DNA of 5,577 bases from Novosphingobium sp. (lineage in GTDB: Bacteria; Pseudomonadota; Alphaproteobacteria; Sphingomonadales; Sphingomonadaceae). The notes below the pieces were generated by a model. The model did no database searches. It was not told the origin of the DNA and was given only the letters and a program-made list of their open reading frames with translations. Shown in pieces: positions 1-5,067 of the stretch. The stretch spans positions 1-5,577 of the forward strand of contig JADYXV010000399.1 of NCBI GenBank assembly GCA_020853995.1, given 5' to 3'. The translations under genes and the position numbers were made by a program. The stretch's first letter is position 1. Each line of letters opens with the position of its first letter.

Positions 1-633
1 CTCCGGACGCGGCTCGCGAAAGTATAACCATGCCACGGGCAATGCGACCAGCAATGGCAGCAGGGCCATGATCGCAAACATCGTGCGCCATCCGAACTGG
101 GCAATGGCCCAGACCGCCAGTTTCGGCACAAACAGCGCCGCCAGGCTGGTGCCCATCAGCAGAATGCCCAGCGCAAGGCCGCGATGCTTGAAAAACCACA
201 GGTTCACGGCCCGGCTCCACGTCACCGGTGTGGAGCCAATGCCCACCAGCCCGATCACAACCCAGAGGCCATAATAGAAGTACAGCGTGTCCGGTGTATT
301 TGCAGCTGGCGTCAGCGCCACCGCCGAAAGGGCCACGGCAAACGCAAACACCGAACTGAGTGCAACCCTGCGCACCCCGTAACGATCTGCCAGCCAACCG
401 AACACTGGCGCCATGAGCGAGGCGATCAGACCATAGATCGTGGCGGGAAGAATGATCTCGGTCCGGCTCCAGCCAAATTCCGCCGAAAGCGGCTCAACCG
501 TGAAACCGATGAGATTGAATGGGATGGGCGATGCGCCGCAGGTTACACCCAGCATGCCGGCCAACAGCACTTTCCAGCCGTTCGCGAATTCGCGGTCGGA
601 TGATCCGCTCGCTGTTTGCGGGAGTGCTTTCAT
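1..633 (-). CDS. MFS transporter, 3'-truncated by window edge
   Basis: This is the N-terminal 211 residues of a major facilitator superfamily inner-membrane carrier, about half of the usual 400-450. It stays open to the left edge. Seen: a short polar N-terminus, then hydrophobic helices with small loops. The EFGWSR segment (residues 52-57) before the second helix and the MFS loop 2-3 signature GWLADRYGVRR (79-89) are clear. A later WFFKHRGLALGI stretch and an FGWRTMF segment are typical of the oxalate/formate-antiporter and monocarboxylate-porter branch. The ATG at 633 is the only usual start after an in-frame TGA 21 nt upstream, with a weak GGA-type ribosome site. It lies 100 nt downstream of the TonB-dependent receptor gene on the same strand and may be co-transcribed with it. 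A carboxylate-like substrate is inferred from the subfamily resemblance and the neighbours; the true substrate is unknown. Confidence 0.88.
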   Translation of the reverse strand, partial: MKALPQTASGSSDREFANGWKVLLAGMLGVTCGASPIPFNLIGFTVEPLSAEFGWSRTEIILPATIYGLIASLMAPVFGWLADRYGVRRVALSSVFAFAVALSAVALTPAANTPDTLYFYYGLWVVIGLVGIGSTPVTWSRAVNLWFFKHRGLALGILLMGTSLAALFVPKLAVWAIAQFGWRTMFAIMALLPLLVALPVAWLYFREPRPE

Positions 634-733
634 CTGCGAAATTCCATCCGTCGTTCAGAGCGGATCGGGAGAGCGGATCGGGAGAGCGGCAAAACCGCCC
701 CCCCCGACCCTGTTCAAGTCAAACGCTCATCAA
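634..733. other. receptor-MFS intergenic gap with weak stem-loop
   Basis: The 100-nt gap separates the receptor stop from the MFS start. It contains two full copies and a partial third copy of a 13-bp repeat beside an 8-C run. In the minus-strand transcript a short hairpin (686-689 with 695-698, loop of 5) can be extended imperfectly by pairing the G-rich repeat end with the C run. No T tract follows, so it is not a standard intrinsic terminator. It could reduce MFS expression relative to the receptor, which is an inference. No promoter for the MFS gene is obvious. Confidence 0.4.
658..689. repeat. 13-bp direct tandem repeat, about 2.5 copies
   Basis: The unit GAGCGGATCGGGA occurs at 658-670 and 671-683, followed by a partial third copy GAGCGG at 684-689. 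The copies are exact. It sits between the receptor and MFS genes, where a change in copy number would alter spacing but not reading frame. It ends 8 bp before the 8-C homopolymer at 698-705. Confidence 0.9.
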
Positions 734-3235
734 TCAGAACGAGAACCGGCCCTTGAGCAGCCAGGTCCGTGGCGGATTGATGTATTCAAGGTTCGCCAGG
801 GTCGATTCCACGGCTTCCTCGTCAAAGCAGTTGCGGCATTCCACCGAAAGCGACCAACCCGCCTCACTCTTGAGCGTGAGCGTGGCATTGGCGATCCACC
901 GAGACTCGCTCAGCGAACCTGCGATGCGGGGACCATTGCCCAGCAAATTGTTGGCATAGACCGGCCCGGCGGAACTGGTCACGGGATCGTCATAGAAGGT
1001 CACATTGCTGGTGCCAACTTCGCTCTTGTCGCGCCAGTTCGCGTTAATGGCAGGAATCAGGCTCAGCCCGCCGCCCAGTTCCGCTTCATAGCTGCCACCG
1101 ATCGAAAGGTTGAACTTAGGCGTACGTACCGGGCTGGCAAGCGAGCCGTTTGCTGCCACGATGCCCTGCGCGCAATCCGTTGCATTGCCGCCGGGCACCA
1201 GACCTGCTGCAAGCTGAGCCAGGCACTTGGCCTGCTGGGCACCCACCGACTGCACACCATAGGCGTCGAGTACAGGCCGATTGAGGTCGATCTTGTACTT
1301 GTCGTCCTGATACCCGAACGATGCGAACACGTTCAGACCGCGCGCCGGAACGGCATTGATTTCAAGCTCGATGCCCTTGTTTTCGTAATCCGCAAAATTG
1401 CGCGTAACGAAACCGATCGAACCATTCGCGCGTACAAAACCCGACGGGGTTTGCAGGCCGCTGACATCCAGCCAATAAGCGGAAAGGTTCACGCGAAGCC
1501 GGCGATCCAGCAGTTCTGATTTAACACCCGCTTCATAGCTCCAGGCCTTTTCGGCATCGAACGGCAGCAATTCGGACGGGCTGGTGCCACGGGCATTCCA
1601 GCCACCCGACTTGAAGCCCTTGGTTGCGGAAGCGAAAAGCAGGATATCGTTGCTGGCCTTGTAGTTCACAGCGAAGCGCGGCGTCCAGATCTTGACGTTC
1701 TGCTTGCGGGGAATCACCGTGCCGTTCGGAACGACCAGATTGACGTCGGCAAGGCATGTCGCTTCGACCGTTCCATCATTACACGATGCGCGATTGTCGC
1801 GGATCGAGAACTGCTTGGTCTCATCCGTGTAGCGCACGCCCGCTGTAATCTTGAGCTGTTCGGTGAGATTAAGGTCGCCCTGCAGGTAACCGGCGTAAGC
1901 CCGCGTCGAATTCGTCATGATGCGGTCCGCAAGAACCAGCGTATTCCCCTGCGGGGCGGGCGTTGCGGCGCTGGCGATCGTGAACAGATCGGCGAAATCG
2001 CTGAAGTTGTCTTCTTCGAAGTAGTAGACACCCCCAACCAGGTCGACCAGGCCGTCACCCACAGTGGCGTTTACCTTGATTTCCTGCGAAAACTGGGAAA
2101 ATTCGCCTTCATTTGCCACAGTGAAGCCGCCACGGACAAAGCTCTGCACCGGGGCCTTCGGAACATTGATGCTGGGCAGCGCGCGCCCGTCGGAGAAATC
2201 GAGCGCGTAATCCTGGGTCGTGTAAACGTAGCCAGTGATGAGGCTGACACTCAGGTCGTCGTTGCCCAGCTTCAAATTCGATGAGACGAAGTCCATCGAT
2301 GTCTTCACGAAATGACCGAAATCATTCTTCTTGCCGGTGATCCGCCCGCCAAAGTTGCCGTCCCGCCGGAAGCCAGTCGTCACAAAGCGACCATCGCACT
2401 GCGCAGGATTGGCAGGGTTGCAATCGAAGTTGGCGATGTTGGCGCCGTCAGCAAAGGTGTGGATATACGAACCGGTCCAGGTCGCGTTTTCGGACAAGTC
2501 CGCGCGCAGCCCCAGTCGCACGCCCCAACCGTCATTCTGGTTCTGGCGCTCACCCGTTACGGTGTTCTTCGCATAGCCGTCGCTGTCCTGGACATAGCCA
2601 GAAACCTTGACCGCGAAGCTGTCGCTCAGCGGAATGTTCAGCGAACTGTTGAGCTGCCACAGGTTATACGAGCCATAGCCGGCCTGAACATAACCACCAA
2701 GGTCCGGTTCGGGATCCTTGAGGAACACTGCAACAGCACCGCCAGTGGTGTTCCGACCAAACAGCGTTCCCTGGGGCCCGCGCAACACTTCGACCCGCTC
2801 GACATCAAACAGCGAGAGGTTGTTCGCATTCTGCCGCGAAAGGTAAATGTCATCCACATAAGTACCGATCGGGGGGTCGAATGTGGGGATGGATTCAGTG
2901 TTGCCGAGGCCGCGCAGATAGTACGCGTTTGCCGATCCGAGACCGGTATTGTTGATGCCAACGAGGTTCGGAACGTACTGCGTTACCTCAAGCGCGCTGC
3001 TGACGCCGCGCGTTGCGAGTTCCGCGTCATTGAATGCGCTGATGGCGATGGGAACGGACTGCACGCTTTCGCTGCGCCGCTGAGCGGTAACGGTAATCTC
3101 GTTCAGGCCGTAAGCATCATCTTTACTTTCCTGGGCCACCGCTGCCCCAGACTCATCCTGCGCGAATGCGACGTTGCTGCTGGCAACTACGGCCAAAGCG
3201 GCGATGGCAACACCCCGGTACAATACTGTCCTCAT
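734..3235 (-). CDS. TonB-dependent outer-membrane receptor
   Basis: An 833-residue TonB-dependent transporter that would move a ligand across the outer membrane using energy from TonB-ExbB-ExbD. Residues 1-25 are a signal peptide with an AFA/Q cleavage site. EITVTA (46-51) fits a TonB box. The plug follows, with YVDDIYLSR (126-134) and the signature VEVLRGPQGTLFGRNTTGGA (148-167). The rest is a beta-barrel with alternating aromatic and polar strands, ending in a C-terminal Phe (GRFSF), the usual outer-membrane assembly signal. The length is normal for sphingomonad receptors. The ATG at 3235 is preferred because a strong AGGAAGGG ribosome site lies 7 nt upstream and the signal peptide begins there; an in-frame ATG at 3295 would lie upstream of the promoter. 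The eight cysteines occur in four close pairs. The ligand cannot be told from sequence. Siderophore or vitamin uptake is possible, but the catabolic neighbours favour an organic carbon source. Confidence 0.95.
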   Translation of the reverse strand: MRTVLYRGVAIAALAVVASSNVAFAQDESGAAVAQESKDDAYGLNEITVTAQRRSESVQSVPIAISAFNDAELATRGVSSALEVTQYVPNLVGINNTGLGSANAYYLRGLGNTESIPTFDPPIGTYVDDIYLSRQNANNLSLFDVERVEVLRGPQGTLFGRNTTGGAVAVFLKDPEPDLGGYVQAGYGSYNLWQLNSSLNIPLSDSFAVKVSGYVQDSDGYAKNTVTGERQNQNDGWGVRLGLRADLSENATWTGSYIHTFADGANIANFDCNPANPAQCDGRFVTTGFRRDGNFGGRITGKKNDFGHFVKTSMDFVSSNLKLGNDDLSVSLITGYVYTTQDYALDFSDGRALPSINVPKAPVQSFVRGGFTVANEGEFSQFSQEIKVNATVGDGLVDLVGGVYYFEEDNFSDFADLFTIASAATPAPQGNTLVLADRIMTNSTRAYAGYLQGDLNLTEQLKITAGVRYTDETKQFSIRDNRASCNDGTVEATCLADVNLVVPNGTVIPRKQNVKIWTPRFAVNYKASNDILLFASATKGFKSGGWNARGTSPSELLPFDAEKAWSYEAGVKSELLDRRLRVNLSAYWLDVSGLQTPSGFVRANGSIGFVTRNFADYENKGIELEINAVPARGLNVFASFGYQDDKYKIDLNRPVLDAYGVQSVGAQQAKCLAQLAAGLVPGGNATDCAQGIVAANGSLASPVRTPKFNLSIGGSYEAELGGGLSLIPAINANWRDKSEVGTSNVTFYDDPVTSSAGPVYANNLLGNGPRIAGSLSESRWIANATLTLKSEAGWSLSVECRNCFDEEAVESTLANLEYINPPRTWLLKGRFSF

Positions 3236-3250
3236 GTACAAACCCTTCCT
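3236..3250 (-). promoter_or_regulatory. strong ribosome binding site of the receptor gene
   Basis: On the minus strand AGGAAGGG is followed by TTTGTAC and the ATG at 3235. The match to the anti-Shine-Dalgarno and the 7-nt spacing decide this start over the longer in-frame ATG at 3295. Confidence 0.75.
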
Positions 3251-3260
3251 GCCGGATGAC

Positions 3261-3266
3261 ATTGTA
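3261..3266 (-). promoter_or_regulatory. candidate -10 box of the receptor promoter
   Basis: On the minus strand this reads TACAAT, five of six bases of the sigma-70 -10 consensus. With a 17-bp spacer the -35 would be CTGTGC at 3284-3289, which is poor. A transcript starting near 3254 would have a leader of about 19 nt containing the ribosome site. The palindrome at 3268-3279 fills the spacer, so a bound regulator would overlap RNA polymerase. Confidence 0.5.
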
Positions 3267-3267
3267 T

Positions 3268-3279
3268 TTGTCCGGACAG
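3268..3279. promoter_or_regulatory. palindromic operator candidate, site 1
   Basis: TTGTCCGGACAG contains the perfect 10-bp palindrome TGTCCGGACA (3269-3278). It lies in the gap between the receptor and the divergent membrane protein gene, one base from the receptor -10 box. The same sequence, extended to a perfect 12-bp palindrome, occurs upstream of the lyase gene at 4187-4198. TGT/ACA half-sites with two-fold symmetry suit a dimeric helix-turn-helix regulator; GntR/FadR-type proteins often bind TGT...ACA sites. The regulator family is an inference and no regulator gene is present in this window. Confidence 0.65.
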
Positions 3280-3380
3280 GTTTGCACAGCGCCACAGCTT
3301 ATGCAAGGGAGGCAATGTCAATCGTTGGAAAAACGCACGCGGCATACCGTTTGCCGCTGCCAAGCGAAGGGGGTTCCGAA

Positions 3381-4064
3381 ATGCCGGAGATGTCAGTTAC
3401 CCTGTATCAAGTTCTTGTTTTCACACACTTGCTGTTGTTCGTTCTGTGGCTTGGTGCCGACGTCGGCGTGTTTCTGCTAGGCCAGCACTTCAGGAAGCGC
3501 GAGAAGTGGACGCTGCCCCAGCGACTCGCGTTGCTACAACTGCTGGTCAATGTTGATATGGTCCCTCGGTCAGCCTGGGCGCTGATGGTGCCCCTCACCC
3601 TTTCCATGGTCGACGCCGGTGGCTGGTGGAATCTTCCCGGCTCGGCGATCGTCGCGGCATGGGCAATCGGGGGCTTTTGGCTCTGGCTGGTCTGGGACAG
3701 CCATTTCCACGATCAAACTCCGCGGGCAAAGCGCAACAATCGTATCGAGTTCGCGCTGAAGATCGCGCTTACGGTATTCTATCTTGCACTTGGCGTGGTT
3801 TCCCTTGTGAAGGGCACCCCGCTGGCGCCGCTGTGGCTGGCGGGGAAAGCCGTCATGTTCGGCCTGATCTTTGCGGCCGCGATCATGATCGACGTAGCAT
3901 TCAAACCGGTCGGGCCGCAGCTTGGCCGCCTGATTGCCGAAGGCTCCAGCGATGAAACGGAAGTGCCACTGCGGCGTACGATGGACCTGACCCGAATCTG
4001 GGTCTGGGTTGTGTATATCCTCCTGCTGGGAACGGCCTTTCTGGGCAACATCAAGCCCTTCTGA
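3381..4064 (+). CDS. six-helix integral membrane protein, function unknown
   Basis: A 227-residue hydrophobic protein, not recognised with certainty. About six membrane helices are visible near residues 8-33, 49-76, 87-105, 122-143, 149-172 and 205-222. A polar HFHDQTPRAKRNNR loop lies between helices 3 and 4, and a charged loop lies at 183-202. Helix 1 has His16 in FTHLLLFVLWLGADVG, a pattern reminiscent of CopD/DUF2269-type membrane proteins, some of which bind haem or copper. This resemblance is loose. The ATG at 3381 has an AGGGGG ribosome site 7 nt upstream. A second ATG at 3390 has no usable spacing, and a longer in-frame start at 3174 would overlap the receptor signal-peptide codons. 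It diverges from the receptor gene and shares its 145-bp control region. No convincing promoter of its own was found. The role in uptake or metabolism is unknown. Confidence 0.85.
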   Translation: MPEMSVTLYQVLVFTHLLLFVLWLGADVGVFLLGQHFRKREKWTLPQRLALLQLLVNVDMVPRSAWALMVPLTLSMVDAGGWWNLPGSAIVAAWAIGGFWLWLVWDSHFHDQTPRAKRNNRIEFALKIALTVFYLALGVVSLVKGTPLAPLWLAGKAVMFGLIFAAAIMIDVAFKPVGPQLGRLIAEGSSDETEVPLRRTMDLTRIWVWVVYILLLGTAFLGNIKPF

Positions 4065-4073
4065 TGCCTCCTG

Positions 4074-4117
4074 CCCGGTCCGGGATCTCGACCGCTGATG
4101 CGGCAAGCCGGACCGGG
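4074..4117 (+). terminator. nested GC-rich stem-loop after the membrane protein gene
   Basis: The arms CCCGGTCCGG (4074-4083) and CCGGACCGGG (4108-4117) form a perfect 10-bp inverted repeat. The 24-nt interior holds a smaller hairpin, CCGC (4092-4095) with GCGG (4100-4103) around TGAT. It starts 10 nt after the membrane protein stop. No T run follows on the plus strand, so it is not a textbook intrinsic terminator. It may end or stabilise the upstream transcript, or separate it from the lyase promoter. Confidence 0.5.
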
Positions 4118-4173
4118 AAATCTCTCCTGTACCGACAAGGCAGGCACGGCCGCGCAAACCGACCAGAAAAACA

Positions 4174-4179
4174 TTGACT
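4174..4179 (+). promoter_or_regulatory. candidate -35 box of the lyase-hydratase operon
   Basis: TTGACT matches five of six bases of the sigma-70 -35 consensus and lies 35 bp upstream of the lyase ATG. The corresponding -10 position (about 4196-4202, CAACTTG) is poor. The palindrome at 4187-4198 falls in the spacer. If this is the promoter, the start site would be at or very near the ATG, giving a leaderless or nearly leaderless message. Confidence 0.4.
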
Positions 4180-4186
4180 TTACCAC

Positions 4187-4198
4187 TTGTCCGGACAA
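4187..4198. promoter_or_regulatory. palindromic operator candidate, site 2
   Basis: TTGTCCGGACAA is a perfect 12-bp palindrome ending 10 bp before the lyase ATG. It repeats the core found in front of the receptor gene. Its position between the candidate -35 box and the start codon is the classical place for a repressor. Two copies, both confined to intergenic DNA beside promoter-like hexamers, argue for one shared regulator. Confidence 0.7.
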
Positions 4199-4208
4199 CT
4201 TGGGAATC

Positions 4209-5033
4209 ATGATCCGCTTCACAAACTTCCTGTTCGTGCCGGCGAACCGCCCGGACCGCATCGAAAAGGCACTTTCGAGCGAAGCCGACCTCGTCTGCAT
4301 GGATCTGGAAGATTCGGTCCCTGTTGCCGAAAAAGATTCGGCTCGCGTTATTGCATTGGAATCGCTGGCGCAAATCGCGTCGCCGCGCTTGGCTCTGCGC
4401 ATCAATGGCTTGGCCACGCGGGCCGGCCTTGCAGATCTGCTGGCCCTCGCGGATGCCAAAGTGATGCCGGACACACTGTTTCTGCCCATGGTGCAGGAAG
4501 CGGCCGAACCGGAACAGGTCACCGCCATTCTGGGTGCCGCCACGCCCTCGCTCATTCCGTTGATCGAAACCGTTCGAGGCCTAAGGAATGCCGATGCGAT
4601 CGGCGCATGCTCCACGGTTGGCGCCCTGATGTTTGGCGGCGGGGATTTTTCCGCCGAGTTGGGTGTCAACCTTGCCTGGGATCCACTCCTCGCGGCACGC
4701 AGCGCGCTCGTGATGAGTTGCGCCGTCAACCGGATCGCCGCGATCGACGTGCCGTTTATCGATCTCAACCATGATGCAGGGCTGGAGACGGAATGCCGCG
4801 CCGCCAAGGCGCTGGGCTTTTCGGCCAAGGCAGCAATCCATCCACGTCAGATCGCAACGATTGCGGGCGTGATGCGCCCGTCGGATGCCGAAGTTGCAGA
4901 AGCACGGGAAGCACTGGCGGCTTTCGAGGCTGGCGGGGGGCGTCCCATCGCGTTTCGCGGCCGGATGCTGGAAGCGCCAGTGATGCACCGATACCGCAGA
5001 ATCCTGGCCGCATCCAATCCGGCAAGAGCTTGA
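4209..5033 (+). CDS. CitE-like HpcH/HpaI-family acyl-CoA lyase
   Basis: A 274-residue cytosolic TIM-barrel protein of the citrate lyase beta-subunit-like family, which makes or breaks C-C bonds of malyl-, citramalyl- or beta-methylmalyl-CoA type thioesters with Mg2+. Seen in order: LFVPANRPDRIEKAL (8-22), DLEDSVP (32-38), the substrate Arg in LRING (63-67), LIPLIETVRG (115-124) with the metal-binding Glu120, FGGGDF (142-147) with metal-binding Asp146, and AKAAIHPRQI (206-215). Roles are by family analogy. The length is that of stand-alone CitE-like lyases, with no extra C-terminal domain. The usual Lys of the LPKV strand is Met94. The ATG at 4209 is chosen because family members begin just before LFVP; a longer in-frame start at 4098 would cross the hairpin and the operator. 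GGGA at 4202-4205 is a close, weak ribosome site. It is followed 34 nt later by the hydratase. Substrate specificity is undetermined; a citramalyl- or beta-methylmalyl-CoA lyase is most likely. Confidence 0.88.
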   Translation: MIRFTNFLFVPANRPDRIEKALSSEADLVCMDLEDSVPVAEKDSARVIALESLAQIASPRLALRINGLATRAGLADLLALADAKVMPDTLFLPMVQEAAEPEQVTAILGAATPSLIPLIETVRGLRNADAIGACSTVGALMFGGGDFSAELGVNLAWDPLLAARSALVMSCAVNRIAAIDVPFIDLNHDAGLETECRAAKALGFSAKAAIHPRQIATIAGVMRPSDAEVAEAREALAAFEAGGGRPIAFRGRMLEAPVMHRYRRILAASNPARA

Positions 5034-5052
5034 AAGCGACAGAAACCGAATA

Positions 5053-5067
5053 AGAAGGAAAAAGCCT
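5053..5067 (+). promoter_or_regulatory. ribosome binding site of the hydratase gene
   Basis: AAGGA followed by about 9 nt (AAAAGCCT) precedes the ATG at 5068. It lies in the 34-nt gap after the lyase stop, supporting translation from a shared message and the choice of start. Confidence 0.65.

Noticed and set aside
1..8. CTCCGGAC at the left edge as another operator copy
   Set aside because: It lacks the TGT/ACA half-sites and lies within MFS coding sequence.
440..1519. Long plus-strand open frame of 359 codons opposite the MFS and receptor genes
   Set aside because: It runs antisense across the start of the MFS gene and the 3' part of the receptor gene, both strongly supported by family motifs. 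Its product has no recognisable domain and is rich in Arg, Ala and His, typical of a shadow frame in GC-rich DNA.
2312..3259. Plus-strand open frame of 315 codons opposite the receptor N-terminal half
   Set aside because: It is fully antisense to the plug and signal peptide region of the receptor, with no recognisable motif.
3236..3295. Longer N-terminus for the receptor starting at 3295
   Set aside because: The extra 20 residues lie over the candidate -10 box, the palindrome and the ribosome site, and would bury the signal peptide.
3174..3380. Longer N-terminus for the membrane protein starting at 3174
   Set aside because: It would overlap the receptor start codon, promoter and operator. 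The added residues show no structure, whereas the ATG at 3381 has a good ribosome site directly before helix 1.
4098..4208. Longer N-terminus for the lyase starting at 4098
   Set aside because: It would begin inside the nested stem-loop and read through the -35 box and operator; family members start close to the LFVP segment.
3570..4373. Minus-strand open frame of 267 codons opposite the membrane protein gene
   Set aside because: It is antisense to a protein with clear transmembrane periodicity and a good ribosome site; the product is charged and has no domain signature.
3779..4828. Minus-strand open frame of 349 codons across the membrane protein and lyase genes
   Set aside because: It spans two well-supported plus-strand genes, their intergenic hairpin and the operator, and has low-complexity Arg/Ser/Ala composition.
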